Part shown: positions 24,601 through 32,592 of the stretch, one piece after another | Layout: every line of letters begins with the position of its first letter | Numbering within the stretch: the stretch's first letter is position 1 | Source: Hydractinia symbiolongicarpus | Taxonomy: Eukaryota > Cnidaria > Hydrozoa > Anthoathecata > Hydractiniidae | Length of the DNA stretch: 64,000 bases | Direction: 5' to 3' | Assembly: GCF_029227915.1 (NCBI RefSeq) | Contig: NC_079889.1 | Span: forward strand, 5,826,001-5,890,000 | Notes under the pieces: generated by a model | Database searches by the model: none | The model's input: the letters and a program-made list of their open reading frames with translations, nothing else | Told to the model about the DNA's origin: nothing | Made by a program: the position numbers and the translations under genes

Positions 24601-27600
24601 GCTGGCTTTAGGTGAGAAAATAAGTACCTACGTAGCTATGTTTGCTAAATGCAAGCCACTTATGAGTGTTAATGATCCTAAGAACTTGTTTTTTTTTTTA
24701 ATTTTTTGAGTGTTTGTTTGTCCATTTTTGCTCCATTTTTAATTTCACTGTCTTGAGGATCCAAAAAGTTTTTATGCTGCAAAGTAAAGTATTAGTGATG
24801 CTGCCACAGTGCTTAATATATTGTTGTGTTCACCAACAGATTTTCAATAAAAAACTAAGCCATCTGGTGTTTTCGCAAAAATTTACTTTACACATTAGAT
24901 AGTACAGATATATCAGTTGACGAATGTAAGTCAGATGATAATGAAGCATATGTTTGCAAAGGAACAACAAAGAAATTCTTCTTTGTTCAGTTTAATGAGG
25001 CTAAGAGTGAAGTTATTCTAGCTAGGACATGTAAAATAGATGAAAACGGTTTCCAGTATATTTATGAGTGGGGTAGGAAAAATTGCAACAGAATCAAAGT
25101 CCAGTTGGATAGTGTTTATGAATTGTTTTGTGAATATCGCCAAAATAAGGCGATTCTATCTTGACCTACTTTTCATCTGAAATGCCACACTTCTATGTAT
25201 CCTGCTACTCATAGAAATAAAAGAAATATAAAATTTTAAACTAACCCGTCATGGAAAGCAAAGAAGCCAACAGCGCCAGTTTATTATCGTACCAATAAGC
25301 AGATATTTGAGATTATGAAAAAATTGAGGAAAAAATTAAGGAAACCTTCGTCTTTAGTGAGTCAAGAAGTTCGTAATCCTAAGCAGTTGTGGAACTTGAC
25401 ATCCAGTCAAAACAGATATTGTGACAGCAGTGAGATTTTCACCTGATAAAAACTTTATAAGAAATTTGACTATTTTGCAAGATTGTTTCTTTTCTTTTGC
25501 TTTCACTGACCACTCATTGCAAAATATTGAATGTTGTTGTGTGAATGGCCATTCAGTGCTAAGTTGTAATACAACCTTTAAAATAATAAACAATTTGTGG
25601 GTAATTGACACTAGTTATACAAACATAGCTTTAAAAAATGCAGTGACAGCACATCTTATCCAGAGTTTTCATATATGGTCCCTTTCACTAAAGATTCAAA
25701 GATGTACAGGTGTCTTGGGACAGAAATTGTAAATGCACTACCTAACTTGCTTTTTATAAATAAAGTTGATCACAACATTGATGCAGCAAAAAAAAATGGT
25801 TTGACAATTATCTTCAGTACAGCTGAAAGTTTAATCTGTTTACAAAATCTAAGTAAACATGTAAGTAAACATGATAGCAAAACTTGAGCAATAAGGTGCA
25901 AGTCAGTCTGACAGGTAGAGGATACTCTCAGATATTTATGGAAGTCAGGTAAAAGTCAGGTTTTCTTCAGTTTGGTTTAGCAGACATCATTGATTCCTAA
26001 GATTTTCAAGTTGAGCTTTCCAGTTTGCAGCCAGTATGGTATTGTATTGTACCCGGTTTTCATGACTGGTTAGTCAAAAAAAGGGCTAATATTTTTGAGG
26101 CACAAGTAGTTGTTCAATTCAGTGACTGCTGTATTCCAAAACTTGTATCACTGGGTATTGTCATAAAATAGGGAAACTGAAAGAGCATTTTATGGACAGG
26201 GAGAGTATAGATTGGCTCCAGGATATGAAAGCTATGCACGTGGCGCATGTAATTATTTAAGTTGGTCACAAGAAAAAAGAAAATCACACTTGAAACTTTT
26301 TTTGAAATTTAAATCAGTTGCAACCCATACACAACCCATATACAAAAATGTTAGTCTGAAGGGACCACCTGAAAAAAAATTAGGTGTGGCAATTCTGAAG
26401 CAGAACTTTTTCATGATTGTATTGATACAACAATGCCAGCATCAACAACATCAACCGTGGTAACTCCAATAACTACCACAAAGCAAAATCCTTTGGATCC
26501 ATTTTAAACTAAAACCCACTTGTATCATTTGGTACATCGTGACAACCAGGGGTTCACAAGTACTGTCACTATCCAGGTTGTTTACTGCACAAATTTATAT
26601 GGCAACCAAAAAAATCAGGCAATTAAAAAAAATGTATTTTAGATTGATTTTGGGTGATTTTGGCTCATTTCGGGTGGTTTGTGGTTTTAGTAGTTACGGT
26701 AATAAATAACCTTTCCAAAGATATAAAACCTTTTTTGTTCTTCTCTTATTTGAGAAGAAAAAAAAGTTAGAAAAACACATTTCACTAAAACGACCTTATT
26801 TACAAAACTACTTTGTTCCCAGTTCCAATTCCACGTGACTTAGAATCGTGATACACAGGTTTTTTGGTTTTAGAACAGCCTCAATTTACAGTTACAATAC
26901 TTTTTTCTTACTTTAAATTTTGACTTTATGATGTAATTTCTTGAAAATATTTTAATTAGCCGTAAAACAAATTAAAAAACCTTCCTAGATAAACAAAAAG
27001 GCTTGCACATGAAAGTTTAATCACCCACAGAGCTTTTATAGTTTTGTAAATAAGATCCAAGATGTACAGGACAATTCACGTCCGATAAATTTTTTCAAAA
27101 GATCACGACTATTAACCTAATATGTTTACAATATTATTAAATATTAAAATATTATTTGCAAAACGTGAGAAACAGAACAGAACAAAACTCAATTTTTTTA
27201 ATTAGCTATTTTTATTCTTCTTTTAATGGGACATGATAAACTTTTTTCTTCTTTCTTTTTTTGCTTGCAAGAAACGAATCGTGACAAGGTGTTTACATTT
27301 TTAGAAATAAAAAGTAATTTTTTTTAAGCAGATGGAAAAAAGAAAAACATTTGGTATATTTTTCAAATAAGTTATTATACTCAAGAGTGTGATGTTTTTT
27401 TTAAAATAACAATATTTCAGAAGGTGTGAAAGATAAAATGAACGAAGATCGAGATCAATTAAATGTATAATCATTATCCTTTAATTACATTTTGTTTGCA
27501 GTAGCATAAACTTAGGAAAATTTAGGTTAGATTGTCCATGAAGACAAGTAAATAATTTTTCATGAATCCAATTGTGTGGATAACAATAAGTGGAAAAAAT

Positions 27601-29377
27601 TGCAGATTTGCAATAATCTTGAAAAACCCTTAAAAAGAGCTATTGTCGAAATCTCTAAGTGGCAGAATAAACGTTTATTGGCATAAAAAGTATCCAGATA
27701 TATTAAAGCAGTCATTTTTCAGCACCCACTATACAAAAAAAAAATCTGAAATTTGTTAACCTGTTGCTTCTAAAAACACTTATCAAAATAATGTATAGGA
27801 TCATGTGCTTTCCTGGAAAAAGAAAGTAGATAAAATTTAAAGGTCATCAACCTGTCGATTCTGGAAAATAGGGTTGATTTAGCTTTGGCCCCTTGTTGTC
27901 CCTCGTTACCCACATAGGAGATGATGTCAGTTACTTCCATCCATTACTAAGTCTAGCCTTAGATTCAACAAAGTGCACAGCATCGGCTTCACTAATAAAA
28001 GGTTGCCAAACAATAAATTGTAAAATCATCCTCCTTGCAAAAGTTAAACACACACATTAAAGTAAAGAATAGATTAATTTAGATGTGCTATAGAACTAGC
28101 AAAGTTCTGACACTTCATAATATTTCTTTAAAAACAAAATCAGACCTGGCTTCCTTTAGCACATTTTCTTTGGAACGTGATTCTCTTGAAGGATCTAACT
28201 CTATTTTCTTTAGTGCAAATAATCTAAAAGTAAAAAAACAAAAGTAATTAAAATAATAATTAAAGTTATTGTAGTGAAAGATAACCACTAGGATTTAAAG
28301 AAAAAAAATCCAAAATTTCCAGCCTTATTTTATAAGAAAATTGCTAATAAATACTTTCAACAACTATGTTGCTTTTACAGTTAGTATCTTCAGGAAACCT
28401 AAAACCTAAAAATTGTAAAACATAATAAGTTGTTGAAAATAACATGTGGCACCTTATAAATGAAATGTATTGACTTCATGTTTGCATATAGTTCAAAAAT
28501 ATTATATACTTAAAATAAAACAGAATAACATTATAAAATAGTATTTTAAAAATATAATGTAACATTTAATGTGTTAAAAAGGCTGAGATGGACCAAAATA
28601 AACATTCCAAAACAGCAAAATTACATTTCATAAATATTTGTTCACAAGGAAAAGAATTTCTTATTTTACAGGAAATATTTTTCAAATAGTCATTTAAAAT
28701 TCTTCGCAGGACTTGTTTAAGATTAATGGCAAAGTTCACAAAATGAGTTCTGAAAAAATTAATTCTGCAAGGCTAAATTCAGTATTAACTAATCTGCGTA
28801 AAGGATTTGTGTTACAACCTTTTTTATTAGTGAGACAGTTATTCATTCTTTGTGACCTTATTTCCTATACTTAAAGTTTCTCTCTTTCTCTCACTTTACA
28901 TTAATGTGTGTATGTACATTTTTTTATTTTTAAAAGAACCGAAACGTTAATCAAGTAGGTTAAGTGCTCTGTAAAATAAGAATAATATATGAGGGAGAGT
29001 CTTTAAAAAGGAATAAAATATGTAACTTATAAATAATTAATGATATGAAAGTATAAAAACCAAAAAATAAATATTTTGAAGGGTTTTACCGAATCAAATT
29101 TGGAGACTAATTACATTATAACCAAGTTATTACTAAATTAAGACAGGAAAGATCACCTGAATATATTCCTGTAGTTAATTGAAGATTTCAAACGTCAAAA
29201 AAATAACATCATGATTTTAATAAAAAAGGTTTTAAATGGAAGTATGTCAACTCACCTATCACTTTTTCTATCTCTAACAAGAAATACAGATGCACATCCA
29301 CCTTTCCCTAGAATACGCACCTCCTCATATAAATCTGCTTCCTGCTTATTATCCACTAGCCTAACATCAGATTCCAT
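613..29377 (-). CDS. NEK-family (NEK1/NEK5-like) serine/threonine protein kinase, 12-13 exons
   Basis: Coding exons, in transcript order: 29256-29377 (ATG at 29377), 28146-28223, 23766-23850, 22770-22820, 22658-22693, 22469-22580, 16636-16763, 16326-16427, 16172-16251, 1253-1345, 1042-1088, 676-860 and possibly 613-627. All phases agree and the sum gives 377 residues. Seen: glycine loop GKGGCASV (24-31), Lys46, HRDIK (143-147), DFG (163-165), activation segment TCIGTP and SPE (188-190), then a C-lobe ending near 285. The tail is short and very acidic. NEK kinases act in cilia, microtubule and cell-cycle control, and the TCIGTP-x-YLSPE signature is closest to NEK1/NEK5. One donor is GC (after 16326). 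The last two junctions are weaker: the 860 acceptor was chosen for phase, and the 15-bp last exon is tentative. A possible 5' UTR acceptor lies 16 bp before the ATG. Confidence 0.88.
2128..3600 (+). CDS. Harbinger transposase (HARBI1-like, DDE_Tnp_4), two exons
   Basis: Exons 2128-2330 and 2427-3600 joined by a 96-bp GT-AG intron give 458 residues. The split Arg codon keeps frame. The start at 2128 (MATSK) is preferred; an upstream in-frame ATG at 2029 lies near the repeat end. Seen: an HTH-like N-terminal half, catalytic Asp in GCVDGTHI, second Asp in LIGDPAYP, and Glu in [20 protein letters not shown]1-type transposases cut and paste the element, helped by the Myb-like partner encoded in the same element. 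Oddity: 18 residues just after the first catalytic Asp are duplicated exactly in tandem (2893-2946 and 2947-3000), which probably disturbs the fold. Otherwise the frame is open. Confidence 0.92.
2893..3000 (+). repeat. Exact 54-bp tandem duplication in transposase
   Basis: Positions 2893-2946 and 2947-3000 are identical. The duplication is in frame and repeats 18 residues ([18 protein letters not shown]) directly after the catalytic GTHIP motif. No divergence is visible between the copies, so it is recent or an assembly artefact. Confidence 0.97.
3885..3972 (+). pseudogene. Diverged second copy of the transposase 3' end
   Basis: This stretch resembles 3490-3575, the last 85 bases of the transposase reading frame (CEHHNQV...YNSHRGKAV...), with substitutions including a stop. 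It lies downstream of the intact stop codon. It is a leftover of recombination or nesting between related Harbinger copies. Confidence 0.8.
4576..5679 (-). pseudogene. Harbinger Myb/SANT-like DNA-binding protein with one in-frame stop
   Basis: Two minus-strand open stretches (5679-5314 and 5307-4576) lie in the same frame and are separated by a single TGA at 5316-5314. The first half has an acidic, low-complexity N-terminus and then a trihelix/Myb-like start ([20 protein letters not shown]). The second half continues the helical domain ([16 protein letters not shown]) and ends in a coiled coil and a Pro/Gln-rich tail. In Harbinger elements this partner binds terminal DNA and brings the transposase to the nucleus. 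The stop lies within the conserved domain; a short intron is an alternative explanation, but no splice pair is convincing. Confidence 0.82.
5757..5783. repeat. (TAGC)n microsatellite
   Basis: About six tandem copies of TAGC lie inside the right part of the Harbinger element, next to the Myb gene start. Confidence 0.9.
6307..8913. other. Intronic AT-rich stretch, no gene recognised
   Basis: This lies between the Harbinger and Copia elements inside the NEK intron. I see poly-A/T runs, a tRNA-like motif at 7785-7840 and a small palindromic motif around 7895-7930. The short reading frames at 8047-8738 have no recognisable domain. Confidence 0.6.
7785..7840 (-). repeat. tRNA-derived SINE fragment
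   Basis: On the minus strand there is a B-box-like GGTTCGATTCC with the same flanking words (CCGCACAAAGTG, GAGAG) as the SINE head at 35290-35367. Only the head region is recognisable, so this is a degraded or truncated copy. Confidence 0.55.
8914..9137 (+). repeat. Copia 5' LTR
   Basis: The LTR begins TGTTGATCTTC and ends ATTAACA. It matches the 3' LTR over its whole length and directly precedes the primer binding site. Confidence 0.93.
9139..9150 (+). promoter_or_regulatory. Copia primer binding site (initiator tRNA-Met type)
   Basis: TGGTAGCAGAGG starts one base after the 5' LTR and is complementary, except its last base, to the 3' end of initiator methionine tRNA, the primer used by many Copia elements. 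Confidence 0.8.
9163..9847 (+). pseudogene. Copia gag, frameshifted
   Basis: Two overlapping-frame pieces (9163-9360 and 9371-9847) make a typical Copia gag start: a short N-terminus, a helical body ([17 protein letters not shown]) and the [20 protein letters not shown] stretch. The frame changes between the pieces. A 15-residue segment is imperfectly duplicated in tandem around 9472-9546 ([11 protein letters not shown] then [11 protein letters not shown]). A further frame change leads to the zinc knuckle piece starting near 9892. Confidence 0.8.
9892..10614 (+). pseudogene. Copia nucleocapsid zinc knuckle, protease and integrase N-terminus
   Basis: The frame starts with a CCHC knuckle ([14 protein letters not shown]). 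A retroviral-type protease follows with motif [13 protein letters not shown]; the expected Asp-Ser/Thr-Gly is altered, so protease activity is doubtful. It ends in the integrase pre-domain ([15 protein letters not shown]), which gives the two zinc-binding His. The matching Cys pair (CEVC) appears only after the inserted element, near 12330. The open frame runs on into the insertion to 10761, but that part is not Copia. Confidence 0.85.
10615..12293. mobile_element. 1.68-kb DNA transposon (non-autonomous) inside Copia integrase
   Basis: The Copia integrase zinc domain is interrupted exactly here. The insert has terminal inverted repeats: AAGGGCACTCCAGTGAAAA at the left, and AAGGGGAACTCCAGTAAAAA read inward from the right. 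A short direct repeat GAA flanks both ends; the true target duplication is unclear. The inside is AT-rich. Short frames at 10805-11044 (acidic, DDE-less) and 11344-11571 show no known domain. The superfamily is not identified. Confidence 0.78.
12294..13386 (+). pseudogene. Copia integrase, C-terminal two thirds
   Basis: After the insertion the frame resumes with VSNSCEVC, then two stops (near 12348 and 12366), then the catalytic core: Asp in IIDVFTRFS, Asp in LADNGGEF, and Glu in the NRLCE motif, where the following Arg codon has become TGA (12685-12687). The piece 12697-13386 holds [17 protein letters not shown] and the C-terminal strand-rich region ([18 protein letters not shown]). At least three stops or frameshifts make it inactive. 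Confidence 0.87.
13557..15172 (+). pseudogene. Copia reverse transcriptase and RNase H
   Basis: Three pieces (13557-14063, 14093-14458, 14537-15172) cover RVT_2: [28 protein letters not shown] (the usual FL motif is altered), the active-site HVDDF, then the connection and RNase H ([32 protein letters not shown] split by frame changes, [27 protein letters not shown]). The RT Asp pair is intact but the frame is broken at least twice. Confidence 0.9.
15446..15466 (+). promoter_or_regulatory. Copia polypurine tract
   Basis: A purine run (AGAAAGAAAATAGAGGGAGA) directly precedes the 3' LTR, as needed for plus-strand priming. Confidence 0.75.
15467..15687 (+). repeat. Copia 3' LTR
   Basis: It is the second copy of the 8914-9137 repeat. 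The first bases have mutated from TGTTGA to TTTTTA; the end ATTAACA is kept and is followed by the duplication GATAT. Confidence 0.92.
15693..16171. other. Intronic stretch with an unexplained open frame
   Basis: A plus-strand frame runs through 15615-16013 and contains protein-like sequence ([18 protein letters not shown]) right after the Copia 3' LTR. No family is recognised. It may be old element sequence that the Copia element landed in. Confidence 0.4.
18470..18515 (-). ncRNA. Hammerhead-ribozyme-like motif in the Penelope-like 3' segment
   Basis: Minus strand reads CCCGATGATAGGAG, then AAGGAT, then CTCCCGAAATG: a core close to CTGATGA, a GGAG/CTCC stem II and a GAAA box. PLE terminal repeats are known to carry hammerhead ribozymes. 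Here one core base differs (U4 to C), so this copy is probably inactive. Stems I and III were not resolved. Confidence 0.5.
18644..19846 (-). pseudogene. Penelope-like RT with GIY-YIG endonuclease, truncated
   Basis: Seen from the N-terminus: [52 protein letters not shown], the active site RFVDDVF, and then a jump to the endonuclease [20 protein letters not shown] with Arg and His downstream (KQRVQEH). Full PLE proteins are roughly twice as long. The first part of the protein is missing and the segment between the RT palm and endonuclease is too short, so the thumb and linker appear deleted. The remaining frame is open, so the deletion was in frame or the copy is young. Confidence 0.88.
19960..22460. 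other. NEK intron sequence, otherwise unremarkable
   Basis: Apart from the exon-like pieces described at 17335-20715, 20720-22460 is AT-rich intron with only short frames. Nothing else is recognised. Confidence 0.6.
23190..23268 (+). repeat. tRNA-like sequence with A and B boxes (SINE-like)
   Basis: The A-box TAGCACAGTGG (23202-23212) matches consensus. The B-box GGGTTTAAGTCC (23245-23256) has the usual TTCGA changed to TTTAA. Spacing is tRNA-like but the cloverleaf is imperfect, so this is a tRNA-derived repeat or pseudogene in the NEK intron. Confidence 0.55.
24010..26697 (+). mobile_element. Decayed Mutator-like element in the NEK intron
   Basis: Ends are inverted repeats built from CCACCCAAAA-type words (left 24010-24090, right 26645-26697; both contain TAACTACTAAAACCAC read inward). 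The inside has MULE-type transposase pieces on the plus strand. No clear 9-bp duplication is left. It is related to the complete element at 36275-42151: both share the repeat-built ends and the FHDW motif in the transposase. Confidence 0.72.
24906..26460 (+). pseudogene. MULE transposase fragments
   Basis: Pieces in several frames: 24906-25160 ([36 protein letters not shown]), 25540-25670 ([20 protein letters not shown], the first-Asp region with the Asp changed to Asn), 25670-25885 ([20 protein letters not shown], the second-Asp region with Asp changed to Glu) and about 26060-26460 ([18 protein letters not shown]). The order agrees with the intact family member at 37278-41885. Many stops and frameshifts make it dead. 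Confidence 0.7.
26700..28140. other. NEK intron, AT-rich, nothing recognised
   Basis: Long A/T runs and short frames only. No repeats or domains were recognised between the MULE right end and the kinase exon at 28146-28223. Confidence 0.6.
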
Positions 29378-29530
29378 CTTATCAGTGGGATTTCTGTTAC
29401 ATAAAATGAACATTACATACTTTGAGAGCATAAAATTAGTTTAAACAAGAATTACCAGAAAAACATAATTTCTAGTTATGTAAATAACTTTTCACTCAAA
29501 AAAGATATGGTATAACAATCATCAATTTAC

Positions 29531-29552
29531 TAGTAGCAGCAGCAGCAGCAGC
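29531..29552. repeat. (AGC)n microsatellite
   Basis: A run of AGC triplets is followed by AGT and AAT triplets. It lies close to the 3' end of the minus-strand non-LTR copy and may be its tail. Confidence 0.8.
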
Positions 29553-29574
29553 AGTAGTAATAATAATGTATTTT

Positions 29575-30510
29575 TATAGTGGCAGTGCCCAGAATAATCT
29601 TTCAGCTTTTAGACAGCTTTCAGATTTTTTCTACTGGGGGCCACTTTTGAGAATTATTATATATCCGAATTATTTAATTGTGTTAAAAGAAAAGAAAAAA
29701 GGTTAAAATATTTCATTAAAAATGTAAGAACTTTAAATTATTATTTAAAGTTATAATGTTTGCCAACTGCAACCTTGAATTGTTGGAGACTATTCAATTT
29801 TTTGATATTACCTGGCAAACTATTCAAAAGCTTTGGAGATGAATATAAAAATGTTCTATTACAACACCTTGCACCACTTCGATGAGGAACTAACATATTA
29901 CTTGTAGATGATCTGGTGCTGTGACAATGGTTGCTTTTAATTAATGTTAGCTTATTGCTCAAATATACAGGTGCAATCTAATGGACAGCTTTAAAGATGA
30001 AAATACTTGAGTTCAAATTAAATAGAGAGTTCAGATCTGAAGCATCTCTACCCAAGAAAGTGTTTATGTTAGAAAATAATTTATTCACCTTTTTTAAAGA
30101 TGAGTTATTAGCATTACACCATGTTGGTGAACAATAGCATTCACGAGTAATTGTTTTGTTTCATTGTTCAAGTATGAACTGATGTATCTTATTTTATTGA
30201 ATTTATAATATGATTTACTAACAACGCTTTTGATGTGACTTTTCCAACTCAGGTTACTATCAAAGCTAACCCCCAGGTACTTCACCTTCTTTCTTGAAGC
30301 TAATTCAATGCCATCGTATAGTGATGTCTTTGCATGCTTTAAGTTTTGCTTTATTTCCAAAAAAGATCATTTCAGTTTTATCACTATTTATGGTGACTTT
30401 ATTAATTTAGATCCATTTCTTGACATTATTTAACTCAATATCAAGTGCAGATTTAAGTTCACTAGGAGAATTACAGCTTTGAATAATTATTGTGTCATCT
30501 GTATTCCTAA
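29575..30510 (-). mobile_element. 5'-truncated non-LTR retrotransposon (RT C-terminal part)
   Basis: Minus-strand pieces: about 30500-30362 (TDDTIIIQSC, the RT active site with Ala changed to Thr; NSDKTEMIFFGNK), 30360-30094 (KVKYLGVSFDSNLSWKSHIK, thumb) and 29962-29741 (LLNSLPGNIKKLNSLQQFK, the typical end). Frameshifts separate them. The 5' end stops near 30510, where an oppositely oriented copy starts. Jockey/CR1-type by motif style. Confidence 0.8.
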
Positions 30511-32592
30511 TGCAACCATAGTATCTAATGCTAGCCAGCTTGATTTTCAGTTCAAACCTAACAATAATATAGGTGATGATGTAGAAGAAATTCCTAGTCT
30601 AGTGGACAATCACTATCATACTGTCCAGTCCTTTTACAATATTAATGCTAAAAATAAGCTGAATATCTTTCACTCAAACGTCAATGGCCTTAAATCTAAG
30701 TTTGAAAATTTACATCAATTTTTATCTGACTGTCCTTCACCTCTTGATATCATTGCAATCTCAGAACATCTGAACAAAATGATGGATTTATTTCCAACAT
30801 TTCCATTGCCGCTTATGACATATTTTCTACGCCAACAAACAAAGCTAAAGGTGGTACACTCCTTTTTGTTAATAGTCTTTACAAACCTTTTACAAGACAT
30901 GACCTCGGAGCTAAATCTGATCAGTTCCAGAGTACTTGGATTGAGATCTCTAACAAAACAAGTAAAAACATTATTTGTGGATGTATCTACTGACATCCTA
31001 GACAAAATTTAGACGATTTTCTTTTTTATATGGAACATGTCCTTAAGAAATTAGCCAAAGAAAATAAAGAAGTTTACATTTGTGGCGACTTTAACATAAA
31101 TCTTCTAAAACTAGAGAAAGTTAGCTCCTTTCTTAATTTTTATAACTTACTCTGTAGCTATAGCTTTCTTCCTCTTATTCAACATCCTTCTAAGGTGGTA
31201 GAAAATCAAACACCATCTTTAATTGATAATATTTTCAGCAATAATATCTGGGATAAAATCTATAGTGGGAACATCTATTTCTCCCTATCAGAGCACTTTT
31301 CCCAAATTGCTTCTGTAAATCGCTCAAAACTAGACTCAAGCCAAAGATTGTATTTTCAAGGGACTTTTCAAAGTATGATGCAGATGCATTTAGAGATGAT
31401 ATCTCAATTCAAAATTGGAAGATTGAACGTGAAAGCAATAAGTTAATGAATGATTTTTTATGGCGGCTCGAAGGCTGTGTAGATAGACATGCACCTATGA
31501 AAAAATTAACTTTTAATGAACTGAAACTTAAAACTACACCTTGGGTTGACCAAAACCTCTCAAAAATGATCAGATTAAAAAATAAATTGTTTACGAGGAA
31601 AAAAAGACAACCTAGAAACAATAATGTGAAGAGAGCTTATAAACTTTTTAGAAATAAAGTAAACCATACTTAAAAAAAAACTAAAATTGCTTATTACAAC
31701 TCTTACTTTCTAACTCATAGCAATAACATAAAGAAAACTTGGCAAGGTATTCACTATTTAATCAACACAAAAAACAACTCAAATCAAGGCATTTCTCAAC
31801 TTAATGTCAATGGTTCGATTATGAACGATTCAATATTGATAGCCAATCATGTGAACGACTTTTTTGTGAATGTTGGTCCTAATTTAGATAAAAGTATTTC
31901 TAAATTAAAAAAACATCTCGTATGACAAATTCTTTAAAAATAGACAAGACAATGAATTTTTATTATCCAACGTTACTTCACAGGAGGTGCTTGATATTAT
32001 TCAAGGTTTGGAAAGTAAAAGTTTAGGTCCTGCTAGTATACCTATTAACATGTTAAAATCTGTGGCTGATCTGATTATAATTCCTCTTTGCAGTTTAATT
32101 AATAGCTCGTTTTTAACTGGTACTTTTCCTAATGCTTTGAAGGTTGCTAAAGTCATCCCTCTACATAAGGAATTTATAGATCTAAAAAAAGCATTTGATA
32201 CTGTTAATCACAAAATATTATTATCCAAACTTGAACACTATTGTGTCAGGGGTGCTTCTTTAGATTGGTTTGAGTCTTATTTATCAGGCAGACAACAATA
32301 TGTAAATTGTAAAAATGAATCTTCTTCTCTCAAAACAATTACAACCGGGGTCCCCCAAAGTCTGTACTTGGTCCACTTCTCTTCTTACTTTACATCAATG
32401 ATCTGCCTAACATTTCATCTAAACTGTTATTTTCTGATGACACAAACATCTATTTTGAATCTGATAGTCTTCTCAAGCTTGAAAACTGTATCAACCAAGA
32501 GCTCAAACAAAGTCTATGGTTAAATATCAATTGTTTAGCTCTGAATCATTTTGTTTATGGCATTCAAGTCTGGGGGTCAGCTTGTGATTCTG
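30510..32592 (+). mobile_element. Non-LTR retrotransposon with AP endonuclease and RT, deleted and frameshifted
   Basis: Plus-strand pieces: 30479-31012 endonuclease start (NIFHSNVNGLKSKFENLHQF, DIIAISE), 31030-31446 endonuclease end (CGDFNINLL, PSLIDNIFSN, SEHFSQI), 31446-31990 linker (ANHVNDFFVNVGPNLDKS), 31987-32523 RT (KVAKVIPLHK joined directly to FIDLKKAFDTVNHKILLSKL, so the NYRPIS block is deleted; TTGVPQ; FSDDT after a frame change). The thumb start FVYGIQVWGS is cut at 32592 by another non-LTR copy. Confidence 0.85.
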
